Source: Xylona heveae TC161
Taxonomy: Eukaryota; Ascomycota; Xylonomycetes; Xylonales; Xylonaceae
Direction: 5' to 3'
Assembly (NCBI RefSeq): GCF_001619985.1
Contig: NW_017264197.1
Location: 1-64,000 of the forward strand
DNA length: 64,000 nt
This document shows positions 22,784 to 33,639 of the stretch, piece by piece (within the stretch, counting starts at the first letter, position 1; each line of letters begins with the position of its first letter). The translations under genes were made by a program, and so were the position numbers. The notes beneath the pieces are model-generated. The model made no database searches, was not told the origin of the DNA, and saw nothing but the letters and a program-made list of their open reading frames with translations.

Positions 22784-24062
22784 CCTGCCGGTATTAATCA
22801 CAGACGGAAAAGTCCTTGCACTCAAGTGGTCTGCAATTCGGGATATGGTCTCGTGGTGCGTCAGTGATCGACTCGTCAGAGTCAGCGATGACTCCTTGGG
22901 CGGATTTTTTGGTGGAGAGTTCTTTTTCCGTATCGAGGGGGAAAAAGAACACGAGCGTTGACAGCACTCTCGTGGCTGCTGGGTATAAAGCCGTTCACAC
23001 GTGCAATTGACGAAAAATGACAATCACTGTTGACGGTGAAAGTGAGCAGTGTTTTGGAGGGGTCGAGCACTGAGGGACAAATAATGTTAAGAATGAATCC
23101 CATCAATCGATTTTGTCCGGACCGGCGCCCAGGGTCCTTGTCCGATAGGCCAGAAGGGAATTTAGGCTGGGCCGTGGTTCCGGAGGGGCAGATGACACAC
23201 CTTTTTTCTGTTCCCAAGGCTCCTCTACCGGTCCGATGTTATGCGACCTTAGGGCGTCCCATTTCGCTGTGGCTGGAGAAGACGCCGACTGAGGGAGACG
23301 ATCCTCTCCCCCAGAACGAAGGAAGCTAAAGGGGTGGACTGCCGCCGTAGGAAAATCTTTAGTTAAGCGGTATTCTCCACTGCAAGGAAATCGCATGATT
23401 GATGATGAATCTTGTGACAACAAGTGATGGAACTCATCGATTCAACAATGAGAAAGCAATTGCATCAGTGCAAGCAAAGACATATGAGAGAAACTGTAGA
23501 AGAGTAAATGGACAATCAGCCTCATTCGTTTCATCCGTCATTCCCTGCCCTCACGCCACAGTCATACAGGCAGCCGGTGCAATAAAAGTAGCTTTTCAGC
23601 CACAGTACTTTGATCGTCATATGAGGGTTATGACAATACTTGTAATTTTTCGGGGTGAGGTACCTCGACCCATGTCGACAGCGCTGTTAGCGATGACATG
23701 CTCCAGGGCTCTCGTCTTTGGCTACAATCCCCCAATTGACCTTAGGTAGGCCTGATATACTCCCAAGAGACACTGGATCTTCAAAGATTCAAATCCGCTG
23801 TGAAATGTCCCTTGCTCACTCAACGAAATGGCTGCTTCAATCAATGCATACATAATCTTAATCATAGCTCGTATTGCTCATTTTGCTACATACTGTAAAC
23901 GCCAGAGTAAAAATAAAAAAAAAGATCATGACCCATTGATCCCGACCTTTTGATCACATCGCAAGCAGTCGTAACATTGAAGATAATGGTTTTTTCCCTT
24001 TTCTTTAGTTGTCGTCCTTTATGCTCATACTTGTATGCATGGGCAAAATTCACAAAGGACGT
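22784..24062. other. Homoserine kinase promoter / Ish1 gene 3' flank
   Basis: About 1.3 kb between two minus-strand genes. Besides the TGACTC pair near the kinase start I see no feature. The small frames in it have no family resemblance. Confidence 0.4.
22879..22894. promoter_or_regulatory. Paired TGACTC cores, candidate CpcA/Gcn4 sites
   Basis: TGACTC occurs on the minus strand at 22879-22884 and on the plus strand at 22889-22894, 96-111 bp upstream of the homoserine kinase ATG. The full bZIP site is TGACTCA; each copy matches six of seven. Gcn4/CpcA control of threonine-pathway genes is established in fungi. Binding here is inferred. Confidence 0.4.
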
Positions 24063-26072
24063 TTACAACTCCTCCTTGATCTTGTCACTCACCTTCTGGG
24101 CAGCCTCTTGGGCACGGTTGGTGGCAGTTGTGGCACCTTCCTTGACCGCATCCGCTGCCCGCTCACCCTGATAAGCTCCCTCCTTGCGTCCGCTGGCGGC
24201 ACCAAACTTGACCTGGTCCAGCACCCATTGGAAGCTGTTCTGAAGCTTCGCAAGCAGAGTTCCTCCGGGGCTACTGGTGCCATAGCGGAAATAGGTCGCT
24301 TGTCTCCGAGCGGCAGCCTTGAGCTCATTAATATTGCTGCCCTGATACGCAGGCAAACCATACGAGTCGAGATACGACTTGAGCTCCGAATCCGACCACG
24401 TCTCAAAGGTGGAGTCCTTGGCGGCGTCAGTGGCAGCAGACAAGTACGAAGTCACCGAAGCGTAGTTGGATCCACCAGTCTTCGATGCGCTCGCATAAAC
24501 CTGCTGGGCTTGCTTGACAAGATCATCTCTGCTCGAGCTGGCCTTGGCAGCCTTGTCTTGACCAAAGGAAGAGAGGTATTTCCTGAGAAATTGGCGTGTT
24601 AGTTGGGGGCACAAACACTTCAATCGTTTATAGGCAGTAGATTAGTACTCACTTCAAATTAGCCACGGTCCACGTGTCAAACGTCCAAGCGTTCCATCCA
24701 CTGGCAGCCTTGTGCTTGTTCAAGCGAACGTGAGCAACAAGCTCGTCCCGCTTTCCACTCTGAGGGACCGGAATGCCGCGAGCATCAAGATAGGCCTTCA
24801 GACGGCTATCACTCCAGGAACCAACAACGGCATCAAAAGCCTCCTCAGCCTTGAGCTGAGCGTCATCGGTAGCCTGGGCATACTGGTTGCCAGCCTTGGA
24901 GGTAGCCGCACCGTATGCACTTGCCGCCGAGGCAGAGATATTGTCACCAGTCAATCGGGCACGGTGCTTTCGAACAAGAGCCAGAAGCTCGTTACGCTTG
25001 GAGCCCTGAGGGACCTTGACACCATTTTCGTCAAGCCATTCCTTGATCTTGCTGTCTCCCCAGGCGTCAATCAAAGAATCGGCAAGACTCTCCTTGGCAG
25101 CATTGGCAGATGCCGATGCCGAAGCAGCAGCCTCCTCAATGCTGACCTTGGACAGACGAGCGTTACGGCGAACCGAAGCAATCAACTTGTCACGAGTGCT
25201 GGGCTGCGGGGCAGGGATTCCGCGCTCATCCAAAAATTCTTTCAAGTCAGACTCTGACCAAGTCTCATAAAGCCAGTTTCCAGGGTAGGACGCGGTCTCT
25301 CCGAGCTTGTTTGCGACAATTTGGTAGTTCTCGCGTGCGGTCGCCAAAAGGGTGTCACGCTTGCGAGGCTGAGGAGCGGGAATTCCATGTCTGTCGAGAA
25401 AAGCCTTGAGTTGCGAGTCGGTCCAGCTAGAGGAATATGGTAAGCATTTTGAGCCACGACTACCTATGAATTGATTTGAAAAGACATACCTGTCAAAGAT
25501 CCAGTCTCGTACGTTTCCATAAGCATCAGAAGCAGCTTCCTCCGTCTCAAACCAGTGCTTCTTAACCTGAGCAATCAGGCTATCCTTGCTCTTTTCAGAA
25601 CCTTTCTGGGCTTCTTGACCCTTAGATTTGAGATAGGATTGAAGCTGCGAAGGCTGCCACTCTGCGTAAGGGGTGGCTATCTTGGATTGCCAGTTGTCCT
25701 TGATCAGATTTTCGAGGTCCTTACGATCCGCAGGGCTAGGATAGGGGATATTGTGGTCCGACAACCAACGCTCCAGCTCAGTTTCATGCCATTTGTTGTA
25801 AGCTGAAGAGTCAGCAACGCTCGATTAAAACGGCAAGGGGAGATTTTGGAGAGTGATTTAAACGCAGTGGTGCCGAGCAGAATAGACCTCCACGACTAAT
25901 CCAGCATCGACGCAAGACGCGAGATGCCAGACGACGCAAAAGACATTCTATAAACTCAGAGGAAGAGTAATAGAAAAACTCATCACTTACCGGCTTTGCT
26001 GAACCAGGTGCTGGCAAGGGTCACGTCCGCCGCAAGGGCTAAGACGAGGGCGGAAGTGAAGGAGAACTTCAT
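24063..26072 (-). CDS. Ish1/Msc1-like protein with eight Ish1 repeats and a signal peptide
   Basis: Exons are 25991-26072, 25490-25802, 24653-25426 and 24063-24582, giving 562 residues. The first exon encodes a clear signal peptide (MKFSFTSALVLALAADVTLA) cut before STWFSKA. The rest is eight successive Ish1 (LEM/HeH-like helix-extended-loop-helix) units of about 35-50 residues, each with W-[ST]-x-S-x-L-x-x-[FY]-L-x-x-x-G-[IL]-P followed by K/R-D-[ED]-L. Four units use G-I-P-x-P-Q. In S. pombe Ish1 is a stress-induced nuclear-envelope protein that works with Bis1; budding-yeast Msc1 is a relative. Location in the ER/perinuclear lumen is inferred from the signal peptide. No transmembrane helix follows it. 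Confidence 0.9.
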
Positions 26073-27097
26073 CTTCCTGGCGTAGAAGTGAGAATCTCGT
26101 AGAAGATTATTCAGTTACAGTGAGAAGCTGAGGGTGAAGAAATGTTTTAAAGGTTTAAAGAAAATGGATTTATGTGGCTCAGGGCCCGATGACGAGCAGC
26201 TTGATGGGTTAAGGGCCCTTTGTGTGCGACAGGTCAAGGCAGGATTAAAAGGGAAGCGGAGAGGGAAGGCGAGAAAGAGGTAAAGAATCACACAAGAATA
26301 ATCATGACAACATTGGTCACTCCGGTGAGGTAACGGGGGCTAAATGCTTGCATGTCGTCAACTTAACTTTACCCCCCTGGTATTGTTTAGGCGAGAAAAC
26401 ACCTGCAAGCTACAAGTGAAGGGGGAAGCTATGGCCTGCGATTCTACTGTCCCTGATGGTAAACAGGGAAATTGAGGGTCTAGAAGTACATAAAAGTACC
26501 GATACTTTCCCCTGCACTTGCTGCATCTGGTTGTGAAAGACACAGTGGTGGACTGGATGAGACACCGAGACAAAAAGAGCTTGTTTAAGCGGGAGCAGTG
26601 GAAATTCGCGGGGAAGGAATGCAAGCATCTTACTGAATACGGTATGACTTTCCGATGACGTCAAGGTTGCGATTTTGAGCTCATGACCTTGTTTGCCCCG
26701 GCAATCATCCACAATTACCATGTTGGACTCAAGTATCTTCATGTACTGCTACTTCAATTTCCCCACACTCTCTCACACGCTCACGCAATTGCGGAGAATC
26801 ATGGGTCAACAATACGGCAGCGCCACCATAATCATGGCGACCAAGTTGTCTCACAGGAAAGTCAATTCAAATAGAAACATATCAAATTCGGAAGATGCCA
26901 ATTGAATGTCGTAGCAGGAAAAATATGATCACTAACAGAACCATCGCAGGAAAGAGAAAGCGTGTCTGCATCCCTAAAAAGCCCATGACAAGAGCGTAAC
27001 ACTGCTATTCACTTGCATCAAAACATATTGTCCGCTTCAGTCCCAAGAACGTCAGGGGCAAATCCCCGATTGCTTCACGTCTCTGCACTCAACAGGC
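26073..27097. other. Ish1-like gene promoter region
   Basis: About 1 kb between two minus-strand genes. It has two AGGGG/CCCCT pentamers near 26373 and 26416, like stress-response elements, but pentamers are weak evidence. No gene seen. Confidence 0.35.
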
Positions 27098-27658
27098 TCA
27101 CGATGCTCCATGTGCGCCGCCGTGTCCTATATGAGGAGAATATCAATATCGTGTGGATGTCGAGAGTGGCATGTAACCAGGAGAAGACTCACCAGACCAG
27201 AACTTTTTGGATACGTTTTCATTGCTGCCTTTGGCATGTTCCGCGGGCCGGTCGTAGCGCTCCTGGAATTCCTTGTTGTGTTTTTGCGTCTCCTCGCTTG
27301 GGTTGCTCATAACTTCTTCTGGTTCATGATGCTCAAGGATCTTGGGTTGAGCATCATTCTTGGATTTAGAGCTGCTGCTGCTGCTGCTCTTCTGTGAACT
27401 TCCAGAGCTTTGACCTTTGGCAGAACCGCTCCCAGAGCCTTGGCCTTCTGCTGGAGGCGGAGGACCTGGATGCTCCTTTTCGACAGAAGGATTGCGGCCT
27501 TGTTTCTGAGGCTGCTCACCGCGAGGATCTCCCTCTCCACTACCATAATCTTGGTGTGAAAAGCGTAGCCCAGATGCTGGAAGGATAGCTTGCAGAGGCG
27601 CCCCAACAAATGGTCGCGAATGGAGCGCGGTCCGTAACGGAAGACGAATAAATGACAT
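27098..27658 (-). CDS. Small mitochondrial-type fungal protein, function unknown
   Basis: Exons are 27193-27658 and 27098-27126 (66-nt phase-1 intron), giving 164 residues. The N-terminus is a textbook mitochondrial presequence (MSFIRLPLRTALHSRPF, Arg without acidic residues, cleavage likely near LRFSHQ). The middle is Ser/Gly/Gln-rich and the C-terminal part is charged and helical (HEPEEVMSNPSEETQKHNKEF, SKKFWSG). The tiny second exon ends the protein with GHGGAHGAS, which agrees with the Gly-rich endings of similar fungal proteins. Matrix location is inferred and I do not recognise a function. The gene is divergent from the long coiled-coil protein with 421 bp between the starts. Confidence 0.65.
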
Positions 27659-28079
27659 GTTCACTGATATTTGCACGAGATAATTGAGCTTGGATAGACT
27701 TTCTGATGAGATGTCACAGATATGGCGATGGATTGGAATTGATGCAATTGATTCGATTATTGAGAAGGGAGCATGAGCAGTAGGTTATTTATCATATACT
27801 CCCCTTTTTCGAGCTCAATGAGCTAGAACCCTTAATGGCTGATAGAAATTTGCCTCCCCCCAATGCATCCAGTACATGCTGATCTTACAACAACCTGCAG
27901 AATGTTTATGTATCGTAGACGTCACGCAGTCACAAGGGCGATATTACTGCGCGACAGGCGTTACTGCGTTACCGCACAACCTCCGACCCTCCGACGTTAC
28001 TGGCAGCTCAATTTGTTTATTCCAGAGACTCCGTTCACGAACAAAGAGAAACTCATGAGCGCACTTGCACGCACCAATC
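27659..28079. promoter_or_regulatory. Short bidirectional promoter
   Basis: 421 bp between the starts of the small mitochondrial-type gene (minus) and the long membrane protein (plus). No TATA box is obvious. It must carry both promoters. Confidence 0.4.
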
Positions 28080-31000
28080 ATGGCTCCCCTGCGCACTTTG
28101 ACTGATGCCTATCAGCGGGCTGCTGAGGAGGAAGCTGGTAATATGACTTACCATTATCGTACAACGCGTCCAGATGGCTCTCCCAGCACCGAAACGGTTC
28201 AGGTCATCCGCGACCCGCCTTCTCCACTTTCGATGCGACAATCTCGTCGACGCGCCCAGAATCCCGAAAGACAAAGCTTCCTTGATCAGCTTGTCGCGGC
28301 TGAGCGCGATACGACAGCAAATAAGCCGCATCGTGTATCGATTTCAGAATCAGAGAATAGTGTCTCAGTGCTCGAAAACGCAACCGATGATTCCATCGGA
28401 CGCGCTCTACTACGAAACGCGCGAGATGAGCGACTCCTTGGAAACCTCAAAAATGGTACGCGTATATTCAGCCGCGCGCGACAACGAGAGCGGCCCAGCT
28501 TGACCGCTGAAAATTTGCAAAGAGGGAACCGCTCAGACAGTACGGTACTGCCGGCCCAAGGGGCTGGGTCTGAGGGAACGGGCAGCAGCGGCAGTTCGAA
28601 TCTGCCGGTAAATATACCGCGAGAATGGGGCCGAAAGGCGAGAAAACAGCCCGACTGGTTGAAGAGGATTCAGCTCAATGATATACAGCCTAGGCTATCA
28701 CCGTCACCAGACATTGAGACACCTGCAGATTCAGGCGCAACGTCTACGCAGAAGCCTTTGAAGAATACCCGTGCAGGGCCAGAGATTGACTGGCTTGCGG
28801 TTGCAAATGAGGAAGCTGCCCCCTCAGAGGAAGCCAGCCCGCGCCTGCCGCAGCAGAATGCACAGCAATGGTCGCCGCCTCGACAACGTCGTAATCCCGC
28901 GCTGGATCGGATACGGGAGTGGGAGGTTGAGGAAGAATTCACTGCGAGCTCACTTCAGATCTCCACAAGCCCTCCACTCAAGGGTCTAAACAAGTCACTG
29001 AGTGATATCAGAGAGATGGAAGAAGAAGCAGAAGAAGCTAGGAAAGAAGAATCGGCACGCGAAGAGTCACCCGCAGAGGCTTCACCTATCGAACCACCGA
29101 AGAGGATATCTGAGAAAAAATCCCCAAAGTCAGTTAAAGAGCAAGCAGCTCAAGATCAATTACGTTCACCTGGCAGAACAAGTCTACCACCTTCACGATC
29201 ACCAGAGTATAAAGCGAGAACATCTCCCGTACCAAAGGCAAAAGTTGCGAATAAGGAAAATCAGAAGCCGGCACAGGAAGCAAAGTTACCGAAAATGGAT
29301 CCTTCACCACAAATTTCTTCAAATCATGGAGAAGATTCAACTCTCAAGAAATTGGAACCCAGTCCTCGAAAACAAGGAGAGGCTTCGCTGTTGTTCGATG
29401 GCCTCGAAGGCAAAGGCGTGGCAATACCGGACACGCCAGTCATTGTTTACCACAATCAACGAGACTCTGGGTCTACTGATAAGACTTGGAACAAAAGAGC
29501 CGATTCCAAAGCGGAAGTCAAACCCAAACAGCCAGAGGATGACTTTACAGATTCACAGGAACTTCTAAGAAGACTATCAAGAATAGCCAGTGCAAGCCCC
29601 AGTCCAAGGCGAGAAGATGTTTTGCAGAAGAAACCAGCTGAGCACAAAGCTTCCAAGCCGCAATCACATCTCAGTCCGCCAACAGTTAAGCAGCCTGCAA
29701 CACAAAAGGCTGATATTGCTCCCAAATCTGAATCACCACTAGATTCATTACCGCGGCTACCTACTCCCCCCAACGCGATCCTCTCAAAACATGAAGACCG
29801 TAAAGACCAACTCAACGGGCTCAATGTCACGCCGCTGCCAAAACAAAATCTTCTACCGGCAAAAACGCCCATTGTAACAGGAGCATGGATTGAAACGCCG
29901 GCACCGGCGCCCAAGCCGCGTCCGGAGTCACATCCAAAGGACTCTGTACCGAAAATCATCAAATCCGAACCCACCTCTCATCCTTCTCGAGCCATTAAGA
30001 AAGAGGACTCTGCCGAACCAAAACCCTCTGCACCGTCAGCACAAGAATCAAAGCAGGAAGATCCAACTTCCACGAAATTAGAATATCAAGGACCGCCCCT
30101 TCCGCGCTCCGCTCTTTCTTCTATCATCCAGCGAGCCAAACGCAAGCAAGAAAAAAACAAATCCGACGACGCTGCTGCCACCAATAGCTCCTCTGCCGCT
30201 GCCACTGGAGATCGACCTGGCTCCCGCTCCGGGTCCGGATCCGGATCCAGCGACGAAGATCAGTTACGCCTGGGCGATTCCACCATCGACTCGCTCGAGG
30301 ATCTCATGGCCACAACGATGACCATGCACGACTCCACTCACCTCACCGGCCTGACTGAAGACGACCGCAACGCGATCGAGGCCGAACTCGACATGATTGA
30401 AAAGGACGAGCACGGCCGGCCGTTTACCAAAGCCGAACGGGAGCGCCAACAGGAAATGCTCGCGTACGAGCGCATGAACCGCCGTCTTCGAAGTCTTGGG
30501 ACGAGCATCCGCGATGCGAAGCGCGGGATCGAAGGCCTCGAACATAAATTTGATTCCGGCACCGCGCCTCCACCGTGCAAAGTATGCGGCTGCACGGCTG
30601 CTCTTCCTAGCAGCGGCGGCGGTACAGGCAAGAGGCTGCATTACGATGATTGTAACAAGTGGCATATTTTCGCGTGGCCGTTTCCAACAGTATATCAGTG
30701 GCCGAGCGATAGTCGGCGGCCCCGTCTCACTTGGTTCGGACTCTTTTGGGTCTTATTCTGGGCTTATGTTATTTCGGAAATCACTATAAAGTATGTTCCT
30801 TGTTCCATTTCTTTCTTCCATCCATTTTTCTTTTTTCTTTTCTTTTTTCCCTCATTCCTTTGTCTCGTCCATTTTCTTACTTTCTTTCCTCGTTCCTTCG
30901 TCTTGTCTTGTCTCCCCTCTCCATTATCACTTTCCTTCATTTATTGAGATATCCTACAAATATGCGATTGGAGCTCTTCTCTACAAATACTGACCGTTCT

Positions 31001-31171
31001 AGCGAACTCTGGGGCCACAAATTCTACACCTCCATTCCTTTTGAAGGCTACGGCGTCGATATCAACGCCCCACGTCCACCGTTTGCCACGTTCAAGTATC
31101 TCTTCAAACCGATACAGTTTGCCTTTCGCCCCTTCATAGCGCTCTGCATGGAGCTTTATGGAATAGGATAA
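28080..31171 (+). CDS. Long disordered/coiled-coil protein with one C-terminal membrane helix
   Basis: Exons are 28080-30790 and 31003-31171 (212-nt phase-2 intron, branch-point-like TACTGAC just before its acceptor), giving 959 residues. The ATG at 28080 is the first in frame. About 700 residues are Ser/Pro/Lys/Glu-rich and disordered-looking, with short conserved-looking islands (NIPREWGRKARKQPDWLKRI, DRIREWEVEEEFT). Then come a charged helical stretch (AIEAELDMIEKDEHGRPFT, RRLRSLGTSIRDAKRGIEGL), a CKVCGC motif and a Trp/Phe-rich membrane helix (WFGLFWVLFWAYVISEITI). A 60-residue tail carries GYGVDINAPRPPF. The layout resembles nuclear-envelope or spindle-pole anchors, but I cannot name it. 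The exon 2 join is supported by frame and by the GYG-x-D motif only. Confidence 0.65.
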
Positions 31172-31947
31172 CCCGTGTTGTAGCCCGGTTGTACATTTTA
31201 CTGTTTTGTTCTTAGTCCTGGGTCACCGCCTCAGGCATATCACTCTTGTCTCTTGCATAGGCGTCACGAACCTCTGCGCCTCGTTTCATCATGCGTTATT
31301 CATCACATCACATTGCATTGCGTTACATTCCATTTCACTGCATCGCATTGTCCTGCCTCTACCTCTGTCTGCCTCCTGCAGCTTTCAGACAGATCCCAAA
31401 CTGCAAAATGCCGTTACAGCGATTTTTACTTTCTGTTCTTTTCTTTCGTCGTTTACTTTCCTGCTCTTTTGCGTTAGGGTGTGACATTCTTCTTTTCAGT
31501 TTAGCGTTTTACTTTTTGATCGGTTGGACTTTTATCAGTCATGCTTTTTCATCGTCTGCTTCTCATCGTTGCGTGCTTTTCATCGTCTCTGTTTATCACC
31601 ATGTCATGCCTTTCCTCGCATCGGTTGGACTTTTATTAGGGTATGCTTTTCACCGTCTCTGCGCATTATCATGCCATGCTTTGTCATCGGTTGGACTCTC
31701 TATGAGGCGACGCTCATCCTGGCATCAACACTTTTTCATCACTGTTGTTTTCCGTCCAGTTGTTACTCCACTACGGTGATGTCTTTTTGTTCCTTATTTC
31801 CGTTTATACCCCTCTGTTCCTTTTTCCTATTTTCTTTTCCTTTTTTCCCCTTGTTTCTTTGTACGTCATTCCCGCTTCCTTTTTGCCTCTTTTCTTCTTT
31901 CTCCTCTTCTTCTACTGTCTACTGTCTATTGTCTATTGTCTTGTCAT

Positions 31948-32280
31948 GAGCGGAGAGACATATTTCATTCCACATTCTGTTATCCTTTTCTTCTTCAATC
32001 CATTGTTTGAGCGGACAAGTGTCATTCCACACTTTGTCCTGTTTTTCTTCTACTGTCTATTGTCCATTGTCTTGTCATGAGCGGATAGACAGGCACAATC
32101 CACATTTCGTTCCGTTTTCTGCGTCTCATTGTCTCTTGTCTTTAGCAGAGGTACATTCTACCGTTTGTTACGTTTCCTGCTTTATTCTCCATTCCAGCAG
32201 ACGGATACATTCCGCACTTTGTCATCCTTCCCTGCGACAGTCCACTGTCTTTTGTCATAAGCGGACAGCCGGATATTTCT
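31948..32280 (+). repeat. Degenerate tandem repeat, about 52-70 bp period
   Basis: Six diverged units begin near 31948, 32009, 32079, 32143, 32195 and 32259. Each has a GAGCGGA-like start, then CATTCCACACTTTGTC-like and T-rich parts, and most are preceded by TGTC(T/C)TTGTCAT-like sequence. Spacing is 61, 70, 64, 52 and 64. Units are old judging by their divergence. Confidence 0.65.
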
Positions 32281-32564
32281 GCTCGCCCTGTGTACCTCTC
32301 TACCGTCCGACTGAGCGACCATGTCATTTTCATCGTTGTTGTTCTTGAACATACATATCTTTGTCTCTGTGGAAACGGGATTTTAAATCTTGATTCCTGT
32401 GTCGTCGTCGGCGTATCATTGTCTCTACATTGGCGTATATGTGTTGGTGTATTAGGAGTCAGTCTTGGATACTTGTACTTGATAGTTGTACTTGGATAAA
32501 CTAGCTCCACAGATCAATAGATCCGTGATCAAACATCGAAAACCAGACACGAATTTCAAAAAAA

Positions 32565-32599
32565 AAAATAAATAAATAAATAAATAATAAATAAATAAA
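32565..32599 (+). repeat. (AAAT)n microsatellite
   Basis: About nine AAAT/AATA units with one 3-nt slip, preceded by a run of A. Confidence 0.85.
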
Positions 32600-33639
32600 T
32601 CAGACTGAATCGTACATTCTCCCGAAGGTGACAATGTTTGAAAGCCAGGATTCATGAAACAAAGAGACTACGCATGTAACCCGTAAGTCTGTGACTTATC
32701 ACGCGTGTAAATCTGCGTCACGTAGTCCATTGTACCATATACGTTGAAACTACACTATATATCCTGCGTGTGCCACATTGAGAAGCAATTATGTATCTAT
32801 CACGAAGATTTAAACGTCAACATAAGGATAAACATAAACATAAACATAAACATAAAGATAAGAGAAATAGAAAAAGGGTTTTTATCTTTAAAATAGAAAA
32901 ACGATAACGATAAAGATAAAGAAAAGAGAAAGATAGAAGAAAATGAGAAAGATAAAAGAGAAAATACAAAGATGGAAAACAAGAGGTGGGGGGAAAGAAT
33001 AGGAAAGATAAAAAAATAAGAATAAATAAGGAAAAAAGAGAGAAAAAAAAAAGACAGAAAGAAGAAAAAGCTTCAGTAGTCTCATGAAAGTTGAAAGTAC
33101 CTATAAGGAATGTATTATATTTGTATTTGTAAAATATAGTAGGTAACCTAAGGTATACATATAGTATATTCGAGTAACTAATCATTTCTTAGTCTTGTCG
33201 GACAGTGGTTCTAGCAAGATAAGAAGACTCAAAAGGAGAGAAGAGGGAGGCAAATAGAAAAGGAAAAAAGCAGAGAAGGAGAAAGGACGATGATAGGGGG
33301 AAAGATAGGTGAAAAGGATAGAAAAGGGACGGGGAACAAAAAAAAAAAAAAGGAGGTAGAGGCTCTTAAATATCAACGCTGGACGAAAGAGAAATGTTAT
33401 GAGACAAAGAACATGCTAAGCAAGCAATTAAGCAAGCAAGCAAGTGTGCTGCGCTACTTCTATTCGAATCCGCTTTGCGCACTTTATACAAGTTAAATAA
33501 GAACTGACTGTGCATGCGACAGGATGATCTAAACTTCCGAGCAAGCGTATGCCAATAACGCAGCACCAGAATCATCAAACGTTCCAGCTTGTTCCTCAGG
33601 TTTGATGACGATATCTGCATCCTTGAGGACGTTTCCAGA

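Larger units (their letters stand above)
31172..33639. other. Low-complexity convergent 3' region with strand asymmetry
   Basis: No gene. To about 32.1 kb the plus strand is strongly pyrimidine-rich; from about 32.8 to 33.35 kb it is strongly purine-rich. Contents include short repeats with the core TCGGTTGGACT at about 31520, 31622 and 31688, the degenerate array at 31948-32280, an (AAAT)n run at 32565-32599, AACATA copies at 32818-32856 and GATAAA-rich DNA at 32890-32960. Confidence 0.7.

Noticed and set aside
21610-22867. Plus-strand frames of up to 195 codons opposite homoserine kinase
   Set aside because: Antisense shadows of a GC-rich coding sequence whose minus-strand reading is a clear enzyme.
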